Shown: positions 51,942 to 64,000, numbered from the stretch's first letter. The stretch is DNA of 64,000 nt from Astropecten irregularis (GCA_963971285.1 OZ020258.1:9134614-9198613), one strand, 5' to 3'. Notes: generated from the sequence alone by a model not told the origin. Program-made: numbers and translations.

Positions 51942-52090
51942 GGCTGGATAGCTCAGTTGGTAGAGCGCCTGTATGGTATTCAGGTTGTCGCCGGTTCGAA
52001 TCTCGCTCCAGTCAATTTTTCTTTGCTCACTTTTCAATGACTTTAAATTCAGTTAAATTCCCTTGCGTTTATTTCATGATTTGATTAAAT
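51942..52090 (+). mobile_element. S3 SINE with full tRNA-like head
   Basis: GGCTGGATAGCTCAGTTGGT, AGAGCGCC and GGTTCGAATCTCGCTCCAG resemble a tRNA, but the anticodon stem is poor and the tail TTTTTCTTTGCTCAC matches the other S3 copies. Hence SINE rather than tRNA gene. Confidence 0.7.
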
Positions 52091-52958
52091 ATTGTTCAAG
52101 ATGTACATTATACTCGACCATTATGTGGTGTGGGGAAGGTTATGTGCAGAATTTTGTCAGAAAACAGACAAAAAGCCATCCAACTGTCCAAGAATGTTTT
52201 GTTTTCTTTCATGTACAGTATTTGGATAAACTATTTGGCATTAGTTCTAGCCCTACCACCTGCTTAAATCTATACTCTATAAACAAATTGTCAATTAAGC
52301 CTTTGAGGAATATCCTGCTATTTGAAACATCAGGCTCGCCTAACTCCGAGCATTTTAATTTAACCCGGCCCTAACCCCCCGGGGGCATTATACTGTGACC
52401 ATCCTGAATCCTCCACAATTCTCCAGTGATCTCACTTATACTCAAAATGAGAGGTACCTGAATCTTGAATCCTTCAGAATCCTTCATTGGCCCTACCTAA
52501 AAAAATGGGTTTATCCTGAATCCTTGCCACTCCTCCAGTGGTCCTCACTTGGAAAATGACATTATATCCTGAGTCCTCCAAAATCCTCCAAAACTACCAA
52601 GAGGATTTTGGAGGATTCAGGTGGGTTAGGGTACATTTCAGGTCGTTTATTTCCGGTCGATGAACAGTTTGCAGCAGTTTATTTCTTGTAATACATGTAT
52701 ATATGGTTAATTTCAAACAAAAACAGGATGTCTTCTAGTCATTATTCTGGATATTTTTGTAAGCCTGTTAATTTTCAGACGGAAAAAAAAGACCGTACAC
52801 GATAAATTTTATTGGTGGCACATGCAGTGGTGGTTGCAAAATAAAACTAAACGTTGCGCAAATTAGTTTATAATTGTTTATTGGTAAAACTTTGGAGCTT
52901 GGGTAATGTACTGTTGACTGAATTTTTTTTTTTTTTTTACCATCAACGCAATTATAAT

Positions 52959-53299
52959 TTGAAGGTATGATACATAATTGGTAAATTGCAGCACTCATAC
53001 TTTGTCTGATCCAGCACGTACATGAAATTATAAACCTGTGGAAATTTGAGCTCAATTGGACATCTGAGTCATGAGAAAATAGCAAAAACCTGACTCAATT
53101 TTTCTTATATAACATAAAGAATGGTTTTGATCTTACCCCGAGATCAAAACTGTTTTCGGTCTTTGTTTTACTAATTTCTGGTTAAGTGCACCATTTCAGT
53201 CAGAAATATTTTAATGGTATGTTTCTACCATGAAAGTTAAACGCAAATATGTGAATATTTCTTATTGAGTATTTTACCAATCCTGTACTGTACCTTTAA
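52959..53299 (+). mobile_element. M2 copy, forward
   Basis: The left end is changed to TTGAAGGTATGATAC; the right end is intact before TTAA. Confidence 0.73.
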
Positions 53300-53382
53300 A
53301 TGATTGATTTGATACCCTGTGCACAAATCCTATGGGACTCAACTGAAGAATTCAAACTGTTTTCTATATGCATATATTTTTT

Positions 53383-53645
53383 AAAGGTTACTGAAGTCAT
53401 ACTTTGGTTTCTGTCAAAGAAATGCAGATTCATGGGAAAAAATATTAACGACAGATAAAGTAACAGTCATAAGTGAAATTTCCAGTCCTATACAGTGCCC
53501 ACTTTTTGAGAAAGTGAAAAATGCTGACTGTATAATTTTCAAATCGATTCCCAGGAGTTTCGATATTTCCCCAAGATCAAAACTGTTTTTAGTCTTTGGT
53601 AAATTATCTTTTCTGGGAAAATACAGCATTTCAAGCAGAAAAAAA
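53383..53645 (+). mobile_element. M1 copy, right end lost
   Basis: TTTAAAGGTTACTGAAGTC and CATACTTTGGTTTCTGTC at the left; an internal stretch with CCCCAAGATCAAAACTG is M2-like, so it is a further mixed element. Confidence 0.62.
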
Positions 53646-54159
53646 CTCACTGTTTTATTTTCAAATGTTAAAATTCAAAAATCCCTGTGACCAATCAGCC
53701 TTTCATGATACATGTATTTATCAATTAATTTGAAGTTGACATGTTTGCCTTCTTTTGTGTTGTTAATAAGAGTTAATAGAAGTTAATTTAAAGTAATTTA
53801 TTGCTCCGTAAAAAGTATGTTTACAATTAAAGCATAATTAACACTGATTGACTATAATTCATGCACACTATTTTGTAAGATATTGTAACTGGTAACCGGA
53901 CAATAGATAAAGAATGACAACATTTTATTTATAAATCCCTTTGGAATTTGAATAGATGTTTCTAACTGACTGTATTTAATTGAGACTGAGTTTATAAACT
54001 GCTTTCGTTTGTCATCCGAAAATGAAATAATTGTACAAACAAATAACAAAACTAAGGCAATTTAGTCTGAAATCTGTAATAAAGATAATGACTGATTTGG
54101 GGCTGAACTTTTTGTTTCATGTATTCATTGATATTGTACTCGTTGAGAATGTTTGGTTT

Positions 54160-54270
54160 TGTTTATTGTTGTTGTTTTTGTTGTTGTTTTATTGTTGTTT
54201 ATGTTGTTTTTGTTGCTGTTGTTGGTTGGTTTATGTTGTTTTTTTCTTGATGTTGTTTTGTTGTTTTGTT
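54160..54270 (+). repeat. GTT-rich simple repeat
   Basis: TTGTTGTTTTTGTTGTTG and similar over about 110 bases. Confidence 0.8.
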
Positions 54271-54340
54271 AGGAGTTGATTGGCAGAAAAAAATTAACGG
54301 TTTCTGTTTAGTACAATATAAATAATACCATACAGAAAAA

Positions 54341-54604
54341 TATAATTTCATAGAGCTGCTTAAGCACAAAATTTGAATTGCTTAAGCATGAACAGTTTTC
54401 TTTGATCAAACAGGATTGCCAACCAAATGTTCATGTGACGTTTACTGCTAATTATGTTAATACATGTAAGTTTGTATTCGGCCATTGTTTGCTGATCATA
54501 GCATTCACAAGGAGTTTTGGCTGGCATACTGATTTTATTTACCAGGGTTTTTGGTGCTTAAACAAATTGTTGGTGCTTAAGCAGTTCTATGAAATTGGCT
54601 CCTG
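54341..54604. mobile_element. M5 copy
   Basis: Left ATAATTTCATAGAGCTGC is slightly decayed; the right end is TTCTATGAAATTGGCTCC. Confidence 0.72.
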
Positions 54605-54807
54605 TGTTAATATTGCCTGGAGTTTCAGATAAAAAAACAACTCTTTTCGTGGCATGCCTTATGGTGAAATGAAGACTAAAGAAAAAAAATGTGTGGTTTG
54701 AATGTTGGGCTGCTTTCAGCCTTATGAATGGTGACCACCGTCAAAATAGAAATCATGAGTACTGCACTTACTCAGCCTGTATAATGTTTCATTGACATGA
54801 ATGATGT

Positions 54808-54917
54808 ATTGTAAGGTTCTCAATAATGCCATTGATCCTCCAATAATCATTTCATTGAGCCTATTGTAAGGTTCTCAATAATGCCATTGATCCTCCAATG
54901 ATCATTTCAATGAGCCT
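54808..54917 (+). repeat. two-unit 55-bp tandem duplication
   Basis: ATTGTAAGGTTCTCAATAAT to CATTTCATTGAGCCT repeated with three changes. Confidence 0.8.
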
Positions 54918-54929
54918 CCTAAACATGAT

Positions 54930-56650
54930 ACCACAGTCATTGCATGACTCAGTGAACAATCCCCCAAGTGATGTAGATTTTTTGACATTTTTTCTCCTCC
55001 CCCATTGTCATGTTCTCATTTAGGTCGAAAATGATATCCGAGTGTCAGTGACACGACCCCTTTCTGTCAGCGGGAAGATTGTCTGCAAAACCCAAAAGGG
55101 CATTGCTCTTTTGATCCAATTTTCATGGAGCTGCTTCACAGGAAACTTTATTTGATGAGAAAAAAAATCAACTTAGAGAAGAAAAATTTGAGTGAGAAAC
55201 AAAGTGTTTTTCCGGAGGTTTTCCAAATAATATGGATTTATTTATCTGTACATTCACTTGTTTGTTTGTTGGATGTCTGAGTGTTTGTGCTTTTTGTTCA
55301 TTATGTTAATAACCATCCTGTAATTGGCGATTTTAAATGCTGTTGGTCTTGGTTAATAAATAAATAAATAAATAAATAAGTAAATACACTTTTCTTTACC
55401 ACGAACGATTTATAATGTTTTGCTTCTACTTAATTATAGTTTTTAAGTATGAACAAATTACATGTCTTTCTTGTTTGGTTTGTGAGCTACACTGCTCAAG
55501 TAGTTGGTTTACTGGTGTGATTATTGCTGGTGTCTGTTGTTTTGCACTGAATGTTGACAAAAATGGTCAATTAATGGGCCAGGGTTTTCCATCAATTTCT
55601 CTTCAATTATTTTGAAACAAAATGTACTGTAATTGTGTCAAGTTTATTTTGATACATTTCGTGCATATTAAAGTGCTTTTAAACTTCATCAAATTGCCAA
55701 GTGGACTAATATTCATTTGGCACCGTATTGCCTTCCTTTTGTTTTTAAACAAAAAATGACACAAACACTAAAATACTAACATTTTTTTTGGATAAAAATG
55801 TAGAAAATAATTATTAAAAATCGAGAGGGCGCTATACTGTCCAACCATCACAAAAAATAAATGGGAGCTGTCACCTCGTTGGTGATCAACCGGTTTGCAG
55901 CGTTCTTCACCATTGGATGGTCGTGGTCGGAGTACCAGCGAACTACTGTCATGCACTGTACATGTATGTTATGCAGGATATCCCGTGAGTAAAGGAGCTG
56001 AGTTATTTAGGATTTTTGTCTCAATTTGGTCGCAAGCTGTGAAACAAAACCGGTCACAGTTTATCTGCCTTCGAACTTGGAGTGGTCATTGTGTAAAATG
56101 GCTTTGTCGTGATCAAAGAGGTGAGTGCATACCGGTTTATTGGAATGTTTTTCAGGGAGGAAACGAAACCTGCACTGTGACTGTGTGAGTGTTGTGTCTG
56201 TCTGCAACATTTTCTACACATTTTTGCTGTCGTGTGGCTGTGAACTGGTGAATGGTTCAACAAGTATGAAGTAGGCCTATGCAGACCCACAAATTAAAAT
56301 TAATTTAGGCTATACAAATTACAATGTACAGATGGTGTACATGTTAGTATCATGTAGCTAGAGTAGAAGATGTGGGCTAACTTAAGTTATTTTCATACTC
56401 TACGCCCAGGCCTACGGCGTTGTAAACTTGTTTGGTACCCCCTGTGTTTTTATTCTGCACAGCACGCGCTACGGAACGTACATAGTCACGATTGTTCTGA
56501 GGTGTGATAACAGCCACAAGGGGTCCAGGACTTTACAATCGCCTCTAGGCCTTGTACTTGTACACATGTAGCTCTCCACGTTTATATTTTTCGTATTTTT
56601 CTGGGTGCCGGAATGATATACTAGGCCTAACCGTTAGATCTCTTTTCAAA
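54930..56650. other. no gene established
   Basis: Holds an AAAT repeat near 55360 and a stretch 55890-56120 that ends in a good donor (AAAGAG then GTGAGT at 56120). That stretch might be an untranslated first exon, but no coding continuation is visible. Confidence 0.4.
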
Positions 56651-56653
56651 ACA

Positions 56654-56816
56654 ACAATAGCGCTCCGCACTAATGACGTCACAAAATCCCCGGCTGTCAG
56701 ACAAACATTGTCTAACACGCGTAGTGTACATGGACGCACACACCCACACACGTGCATGGTTGCAATGTTTGTCAGAGATCCGGTGCTATTTTTAGCATAA
56801 GTGCGGAGCGCTATTG
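56654..56816. mobile_element. inverted-repeat element
   Basis: CAATAGCGCTCCGCACT at the left, AGTGCGGAGCGCTATTG at the right; inner GACAAACATTG also pairs. Confidence 0.75.
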
Positions 56817-57566
56817 ACGAAATTTTGGTGAAACGTTGCATGCAGCCACACCTACCTCTTTTCCCAGATCCAGGCATGCAACTTTTCCTCGGATCAGCTG
56901 ATTTCCTCGTTTTTCTCATCATACTCATGTCATTGAAAATAGAAAAACACTGCACAAAGTCTTGTAGATATTTGAATTTCCTCGTTTTTTGGTTAAGTTC
57001 AGGGCTTGAAATAAGGTTTGGTGAGGGCAAGGCCAATTTTCCATTGCAAGGGGCACTTCCATTGGAAAAGCATAATGTTTATAGCCTAATATGGAAATAT
57101 TTGTTGGTTGAATGATGCGTCTCGTGAATTCTTTCTTGGCAGAAGTTGGCCGTTAGAAATACCCGCGCAAGTCTAGAAAAGTAACTGAGAGGAAGACTTC
57201 CTGAGACGTCCGCACTGGACTTAAAATGCGTAAAGTACCCAGCGGCTCGGTAACTTTGCCCCTAAAAAGTCCAACGTGTGCGGACAGTACCTAGGGCTTT
57301 AATGTATAATTCTTTATGCACACAAATGGCATACCACTAGACTGTCACTTTCAGATATTTTTGGCATTTATAGGTCAGTCAGCACTCAGTAACTTTCCAT
57401 CTCTTCCCACAACAAAGTGAAGTGAAACCCATAAGTTTGAGTAGAGCAATGCGGTAAACAATGGAACAGCACCATTGTGATACCGTTTCCTGTTTCACAT
57501 TGTGGGTCAAGGATAACTCAAAAAAGAGTCCTTCCTGTATTGGTGTTCAGAAATTGGAAGGTGATC

Positions 57567-57715
57567 GGGGGCAGATTTCATCAAACTTACGACGCGTCGC
57601 AGAGTTAAGACGCATCCTTTATCTATGGACTCACCGCATAGATGCGACGCGTCGCAGGTATGACGGGTTGCAAATCGAGTTGCGACGCGTCGCAGAGCTT
57701 TATGAAATTGGCCCC
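57567..57715. mobile_element. M7 copy
   Basis: GGGGCAGATTTCATCAAACT and TTTATGAAATTGGCCCC ends, with nearly the same inside as the first copy. Confidence 0.74.
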
Positions 57716-57719
57716 AGAA

Positions 57720-58870
57720 CTCTTGCCATGAGTCAAACATGGTAAACAAGTTTTGAATACAAATACTGCCTATTGTCTGGTGGTGGTAAACCACACAGGT
57801 TTACATAGGGATTACGTGTTGGCCTCAGTTATTTGGGTGTCAATCTGTGCTGATGTTATGAATAGGCTTGTTATTATGATCTGACATAGCCTATAGGAGA
57901 GAAGTGTGTTATTACTGAGGGGGCGTTCTACCTGGCCAAAATATCCCAAGTGCTAAATCTCTGTCATCGGCTGTAAGAAAATCTGAGGATATGATGTGGT
58001 ATCTAAAATGTTATATATGCGAGAAGTTGACTCCAATAATCCAGCCCCTAATTTCGGACTGATGTTCCAACTTCCAAGTTTCCCAAACCCCAATGTACAT
58101 GTACATCCATGTAGTCAGATAAATCAATGTACAATGTGCGTACTGTGTAAGTAATTTGTATTTCATCATTAGGCCAGAGAGCATAACATTGCATTTCAGA
58201 CTGTACATGTATACACGGACATAAAATTGTATGTACCGTATGTGTACTATATTGTACATTATTGCTGTTGGAGTAAGGAACAGATCTACATGTACATGTA
58301 GCATCTAGCCTATAGATGCACACTGTATTTCATTTGAATAAACACAATTATTTTGCCAATTGTGAATGTGAAGGTCAAGCCTGGGGCACCAAGGCAATGA
58401 CCGCCAGCATTGACAGTCAAGGCATTTTTGCCTTTTTATGCTGGTTGTAGTTTGGAGTGTGAAGTTTACAAGGCTGGGCCACTGTCCCTGGAAGGCTGTG
58501 TACTGTACACACAAACAATTGGTTATATTGCCTTTTGTTGAGGAGACACAAGACATACATGTACAAACTGCACTGAACATTGATTCAAGCACAATTTCTT
58601 TGTATTTTGTAAAGCCCTAGTGATAACAATGTAATCATAACTGCTAAGAGAGAAACAGTTATAAAATCATTTATTTTATTGGTGACAAGTTGTGTTTGTT
58701 TGTTTGTATACTGGTATTACTTAAATTAGATAATATTGTATACCATCATATATAATTTATGTGCATTAGTTAAAAAGTGAACATATATATATATATACAG
58801 TGTGCCCATCCCATCCCCACAATACATTAGGTCTACATGTGGAGTCTCAGGGGTAATTTTGATTTTAAAT
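57720..58870. other. no gene seen
   Basis: AT-rich with TACATGTA clusters around 58090 and 58290 and a TA dinucleotide run near 58785. Confidence 0.5.
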
Positions 58871-58877
58871 TTCCAGT

Positions 58878-58919
58878 TCTGTGACCTTTACATGTACCTA
58901 TCATGTTTTATACCTTTAA
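58878..58919 (-). repeat. M2 end fragment
   Basis: TCTGTGACCTTTACATG to ATACC and TTAA; it abuts the next M1 at the same TTAA. Confidence 0.6.
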
Positions 58920-59273
58920 AGGTAATATCATACTTTGGTTTTTATCAAAGAAATACAGATTCATTGGCAAAAATATCAAGACAGATACAGTAACAGTCAT
59001 GTGTGAAAATTTCAGTCCCATACGGTGCCCACTTTTTGAGAAAACAGTGAAAAACGGCCACAGTATTTCTTAAGTCTTTTCTCTTTTATTTTTGATCTTT
59101 CAAAAAGATTTTCCTTCGTTGTTTTACCAATTTCTAGATAAATACACCATTTCAGGCGGAACAATTTTGACAGTATGTTTCTACCACCACCATCATTGTA
59201 CCCTGTAAGTTATAGGTAAATCTGTGAACATTTCTGTTTTGATTTCTTACCAAAGTATGATAAGTACCTTTAA
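58916..59273 (+). mobile_element. M1 copy, forward
   Basis: Both ends present, 358 bases, with a small loss in the central palindrome. Confidence 0.82.
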
Positions 59274-59580
59274 CCTGGCAGTGTGGCAACTGATTCCTGA
59301 CAGAATTACATGTATCGTATAAGGCCTAGAGTATCAAGCACTGCCTGGCTTGTCCATCAGGGAGGTGGAATTTGAATCTCAGTCATTCAGGGTTGTCATG
59401 TTTGCATTCAGTTAATTATTGAGGCTGTGCAGGGTTTGGCTGTCTGGGGACTGTGTTCCAGATGTCCCTCGGCCTCTTGGCTAGGCTAGGCACAGAAGCA
59501 TGGGCTGGGTCATCATAGATGAATCTAAGTATCTTCACTACAGTCCACGCTTCACTTACATACTGTACATAATGTACTAC

Positions 59581-59725
59581 GGGCCTGTTTGTTTCACCGC
59601 GGATCTTGGTCGCCATACTTGATCTTGCAAATCCACGTCGCAGGCAGAATACGCTAAAATGCGATCCGGAGCTCTCAGCTTTTGAGCGCCGGATCATTGA
59701 TCGCGTTCCTGAAACAAACAGGCCC
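59581..59725. mobile_element. short inverted-repeat element
   Basis: GGGCCTGTTTGTTTCA and its exact inverse TGAAACAAACAGGCCC; inner GATCCGG words pair. Confidence 0.75.
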
Positions 59726-59944
59726 AATTGTGTAAACCGGTAATTAATGTGTTTCATGCAAGCCTGAACGAAAGGTACAATATATACATTGTACACATAC
59801 ATGTATGTAGGCCTGTTACTGTCCAGTACATGTTACTAATGCAGTTATGAAAAGAAGAAATTCTGTTCAAAACAAACTGTTTTTTGTTTATCTGGTCGCG
59901 GAATTCAGGATTGGAAATGGAGAGTGTGTCTCTTATTTTGAGAT

Positions 59945-60081
59945 AATGGGAGACTTTGGAGAACCGGTCTTCTAGTCAATAGCACACGCGCACGCGCACG
60001 CACGTGCAAAAAAAACGTGCACATGCTAACAATTGCGTGAGCGCTGTTGACTTGAAGATCAGTTCTCCAAAGTCTCCCATT
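59945..60081. mobile_element. short inverted-repeat element
   Basis: AATGGGAGACTTTGGAGAAC and its inverse at the right; the middle holds a CGCACG repeat. Confidence 0.75.
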
Positions 60082-60493
60082 TGAGCTGATGCCATTGACG
60101 GAAGGTGCAAAAAATTCTCAAATTTAATTTACCAATGTTAAATTTGTGCATGCTAATTGGCATGCCATCAATTACATTTTCATGTAGGCCCTACTGTATT
60201 GATCTACAATCTGAACATGTACATGTAGGTCTACAGTCTAACACTACATCATTTGCATTGATTTGTATACGTGTACCTTTTCATAACTGTGAACAGTAAT
60301 TACAACTGTACAATGGCGTACATATGTGTACATGTCATTGGTGTACATGTATGTCTGTGTGTACAATACGTCAATATGAAAAAAATTACTGTCTACCGTG
60401 TCTAAAGGGAACATTTTCAGATTCACTGTCGGATGGTGTATCTCCATATTTTAGCCCCTTACTTTAAGTGGCTTTATAAACTAATATTCACCT

Positions 60494-60900
60494 TTTAAAT
60501 ATAATACATGATTGGTGAAGGTCACAGAGAACAGCACTCACATTTTGTCTCATCGAGCATGTACCGTTTATGAAATGATAAACTTGTGAAAATTTAATCG
60601 GACATCTGGGTCACTAGAAAATATCGAAACCTGACTAAATTTTTCTTATAGGCCTAGATACATGCATACCATGTGTAACATAAAGAATGGCTTTGATCTT
60701 ACTGATCAGAACAATTTTCAGTCGTTGTTTGTTATCGTGTTACTTATCTGGATAAATACTGTACACCATTTTAGGTGGAAATATTTTAAGTTACAGTAAC
60801 TATGTTTCTCTACCACCACCATCTTCATACCCTGAAAGTTATACTTAGGCCTACTGGCTACAAATCTGTGAACATTTCTGTTTGGGTTAAAGGGTATGAA
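60494..60900 (+). mobile_element. M2 copy, expanded by small insertions
   Basis: CCTTTTAAATATAATACATG and ATTGGTGAAGGTCACAG at the left, GAACATTTCTGTTTGGGTTA at the right; the right terminus is unclear. Confidence 0.62.
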
Positions 60901-60904
60901 CAAA

Positions 60905-61580
60905 AGCAAAAATAAAGTATGTTACATGCAGACCTGTACATGTATACAATGCATACTTTTATTGTACCGGTTAGTCATGTGTATCATGTACATGGGTCAA
61001 GCATTATTCCAGTATTCAAACTAGGGCACAGTGCATGGTAATGGTACATGTACATGTATCTTCTTTAGAAGTGCTAGTGTAATTAAATACACACCTCACC
61101 AATATCATTGCATGATGACATCCTGCAATGTATGTAAATGGTCACTTAAAATACCGGTACTGGAGATCGTTGGAACTGTTTCTCGTTTCCCCGTTGCCAG
61201 CAGTTAACTTTAGTGACATGCTAATAATCTGTCAGCCCTCGTAAACCAAATCTTCAGGGAAGTTTAAAAGCTGATTAGATTATGGGCCCCATAGCCATAG
61301 GGCCAGGGGGAGGGGAATTTAAAGCAAGCTTTGTTGGACAACACATTTTAATGGGATTGATAAAATTTTGAAGCACTTAGAAGGCATATTTTCACAGCGG
61401 TGCTATTCCACATTTAGGCCTATGTATAATACAGTGAACGGTTAGATGTAAATTATGTTTTATTGAGCTGTTCACTTTTGCCTAAAAGGCATGAATTTAG
61501 GTCTGGTATACATACTGTACTGTATTGTGCATATTTACTGCTCATAATGTACCACCAGTTACAATAGAACCATACTGTTC
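60905..61580. other. no gene seen
   Basis: TACATGTA-rich DNA; GTACATGTACATGTATC near 61045. Confidence 0.5.
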
Positions 61581-61587
61581 AGTACAG

Positions 61588-61884
61588 GTCCAATTTCATG
61601 GAATCCGTTACGACCTACATGTATTTAAAATTGTGCTTACGGGCACTGCTACACGTGAAATCATGGAATCCGTAAGCAGGATTTTTCGGTTTGCGAAGAA
61701 TTTCTAAGGTAACCTTGATTATTTTCTGCTAACGGGCCGTCATATGCATTCAGCAGAAATAACTTGCTTACTGTTACCAAAAAGAAAACACTCATGTGAA
61801 ATACGCTAATTGTAAGCAAAAACAATCTGCTGACATGAGCAAAGAATTTTGGGTAACGGTAACAGATTCCATGAACTTGGGCCC
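61588..61884. mobile_element. M8 copy
   Basis: GTCCAATTTCATGGAATCCG at the left; GGTAACAGATTCCATGAACT plus TGGGCC at the right. Confidence 0.7.
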
Positions 61885-61889
61885 AGTAC

Positions 61890-63005
61890 TGTACTGCAAG
61901 TCCTGCAAAAGACCCAAATACCGTAGTGATCATTGTGTCAGTATTCATTTAGAGCCAATATCGCTGAACCACTGAATAAGCGCTGAACCACCAGGTTGTG
62001 ATAATAAAATATGTAATAATGTAAAATTCAGAAATAGTTGAGGGCATGTACATGTAGGATACCGTAATTATTGTAGTTTGGTGCGTCATTTTTGGCCGTT
62101 CACTTTTAGTTTTATTAGTGTCATGTGTCCATTTTGGAAAGCCCCAAGCATTCCATTATCGTTGTGATAGTTTCTACAGATACGGTGTTGCATGTATGTG
62201 TACGTGTACATGTACATGTACATTGTTTGTATTAATATAGCCCTATAGTGTTTCATCAACTTGCATACACAGTAAATAACGCACACGCAGTGTATGCTTG
62301 AGAAGTTTCTGCTAGCTCCTCTGGCATTTTGATTAGCAACGAACCTGAATCCACTGAAAATTCAACAAATTCTTTGTGACAAGTGATAGAGTACATATGT
62401 GTACACGCTCATGTGTGTGTCAGCGCATGTAATGCTGTCCAGAGCAGTGTACACGTAATGTTCACTCACTGCATACAAGCCAGGCATTTTGTTGGGATCA
62501 CAGAAACTAAGTACTGCGGCCGATTTTACAAACTGTTAAGATGTGTCCATAGGAAGAGTTACTCGTCGCGATGCGTCCTAAGATCAATTTCACGAATGTT
62601 GAGATGCGTTCAATGCATCCCAACCTCCATAACAACGCCATCTGTGAATTTCATTCATGATGCGCACATATACATTGTATAAACCACGGCTGTTTCATGC
62701 ATTCGTTCCAGTTAAATCAGTTGAACATAGTACAGCCGTTGCATTTTGTAAATGACATCCTTGTCCGATAAATTACAGAACGTTTAACAGAATTAATAAA
62801 GACTGATTTTGCATGAGACTGGTTTCGTGAAACCGGTCCAAGGAGGCGACTTACAGCCGGGACTCTTAATAAGTCCTAGGCAGGTAAGATCGATTCTAAA
62901 ATCATGAATTCGGCCCCAGGACACATGCATAGTACACTAGTTTGAACAGTGCAACTACCGATAGGCCTACATGTAATTTAAAAGGGCCTACATTGTATAA
63001 GATAG
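61890..63005. other. no gene established
   Basis: Contains an M7-like stretch near 62525-62650 (GATGCGTCC, GAGATGCG) and a small palindrome CTGGTTTCGTGAAACCGGT near 62820. Confidence 0.45.
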
Positions 63006-63010
63006 ACATT

Positions 63011-63383
63011 CATGCAGGGTTCTAGCGACGGTGGGCGGCGCTGGGCGGGCCAGCCCGGCACTGGAAATTTGCGCCCGCAATAGGTCTGAAATAAACTCTG
63101 CCACCCAGCACAAATTTCCGCAGAGTGAATAAAAGAATATTGCCAATATCGTGAATTTTGATCACATTCCGGAATAAAAGTTCACTCTTTTCTGTTATAC
63201 ACCTGAAATTCATTGAATATCAGTCCTTAAAATGTAGCTTTATACCATTAAATGGCACTGCCGTCGGAACGGTGAAAATGTTGACCCTGGACCTTGATCA
63301 TGTTGTGGCTGCATTTTTCTCACCGCGGCTCAACTTCATATCTAGAGCCCACCACTAAAATTGGTCTGGCTAGAACCCTGCAT
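63011..63383. mobile_element. inverted-repeat element
   Basis: ATGCAGGGTTCTAGC at the left and GCTAGAACCCTGCAT at the right, about 370 bases. The left part is G+C-rich. Confidence 0.72.
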
Positions 63384-63788
63384 TCATGTACATACGTACA
63401 TTGTCCATTTAATACCCCTTCAGGACCTACTTTGATATTGTAAATTACATTTTATAGGATTTTACAAGTAACCCCGCAGCACGAACCATCATATTGTATG
63501 TGACACTGTGTCATAAGATCTGAGGCCTATATTAAACTCTGCAGCTCTGGCTCTGACATACTAATTACATGGAATTAATAACTCCTCAGCAATCAATAAA
63601 ACCATTAAGTACTGGGACAAGTTAAGCTTGTAAATGACAGGGCACCTGGAGGGCTTTGATGGCCGTGGAAAGAGGCCCAGAAAGGTGATCATGTATACTG
63701 TATACTGTACAGTGGAATGCCACTTTAATGAACACAGCGGATCCGCAGATATTATCCATTATAGTGCTCATTGGTCACAGCGATTTAT

Positions 63789-63820
63789 TTAAAGGTATAA
63801 TACATGATTGATTAAAGGTC
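63789..63820 (+). repeat. M2 end fragment
   Basis: TTAAAGGTATAATACATGAT and TGATTAAAGGTC; the rest is missing. Confidence 0.6.
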
Positions 63821-63828
63821 AAAAAACC

Positions 63829-64000
63829 GGGCCCAATTTCATGGAATCCATTACCATTAAACAACAATTCTTTGCTTACAGTAGCAGAATTTCTTTGCTT
63901 ACTGTTAGCGTACATTTCACGGGAGTGTTTTCTTTTCGGTAACTCTAAGCAAGGAATTTCTGCAGAATGTATTTAAATGACAGGGCATTAGTAGAAAATA
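63829..64000. mobile_element. M8 copy, cut by window end
   Basis: GGGCCCAATTTCATGGAATC and CATTACC at the left, then GCAGAATGTATTTAAATGAC; the right end is outside. Confidence 0.65.

Noticed and set aside
51942..52015. Possible tRNA gene (GCTCAGTTGGTAGAGC, GGTTCGAATC)
   Set aside because: The anticodon stem does not close well, and the same head and tail occur at three other places, so it is an S3 SINE.
55021..55160. Possible exon after TTCTCATTTAG
   Set aside because: 39 open codons only, no donor, no similarity and no neighbouring exon.
56545..57036. 163-codon - strand frame
   Set aside because: Crosses the element at 56654-56816 and reads like non-coding DNA; no similarity recognised.
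59416..59802. 128-codon - strand frame
   Set aside because: It runs through the inverted-repeat element at 59581-59725; no domain, no start context, no neighbours.

Overview
This window looks like AT-rich, repeat-laden nuclear DNA of an invertebrate deuterostome. An echinoderm is my best guess, from gene similarity and from the type and density of short inverted-repeat elements; the species cannot be fixed from the window alone. Genes are intron-rich and splice sites are standard GT-AG. All four protein genes I can support lie on the + strand; the one confident RNA gene is on the - strand.

Region 1 (1-40.9 kb) is one large gene: an ortholog of the ankyrin-repeat cation channel TRPA1. I assembled 25 coding exons (185-40864) whose phases join without a break into 1105 codons plus stop. 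They give ankyrin repeats, the cysteine-bearing linker, S1-S6 with pore, the TRP-box region and a C-terminal coiled coil. The N-terminal exon lies left of the window. The introns hold a tRNA-Glu(CTC) gene (- strand, 21.8 kb) and many short transposable elements.

Region 2 (30.8-35.6 kb) sits inside the 9.6-kb TRPA1 intron between the S5 exon and the pore exon. It holds a second, same-strand, five-exon gene for an acidic, low-complexity protein of about 629 residues that I do not recognise. All of its exons are phase 0, as is the host intron, so a chimeric or alternatively terminated TRPA1 transcript is formally possible.

Region 3 (45.9-48.0 kb) is a single-exon XK-related (XKR) membrane protein gene with an in-frame stop just upstream of its ATG. 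Region 4 (49.8-50.0 kb) is a single-exon BLCAP ortholog of 78 residues, with the first residues conserved, including two codons that are RNA-edited in mammals.

Region 5 (50.0-64.0 kb) shows no convincing protein gene. It holds repeats, tRNA-derived SINEs, simple repeats and several palindromic elements.

The repeat fraction is the other main content. At least four miniature-element families (here M1-M4) begin and end at TTAA, as piggyBac-like elements do. M5-M8 share a GGGGCCAATTTCAT-like terminus. M9 has CAGGGTGTCCC ends beside TA. There are three tRNA-derived SINE types (S1-S3) and many single foldback elements. Several are nested, giving clean target-site evidence: M1 inside M5, a hAT-like element inside M6 with an 8-bp duplication, and an inverted-repeat element inside an S1 SINE.
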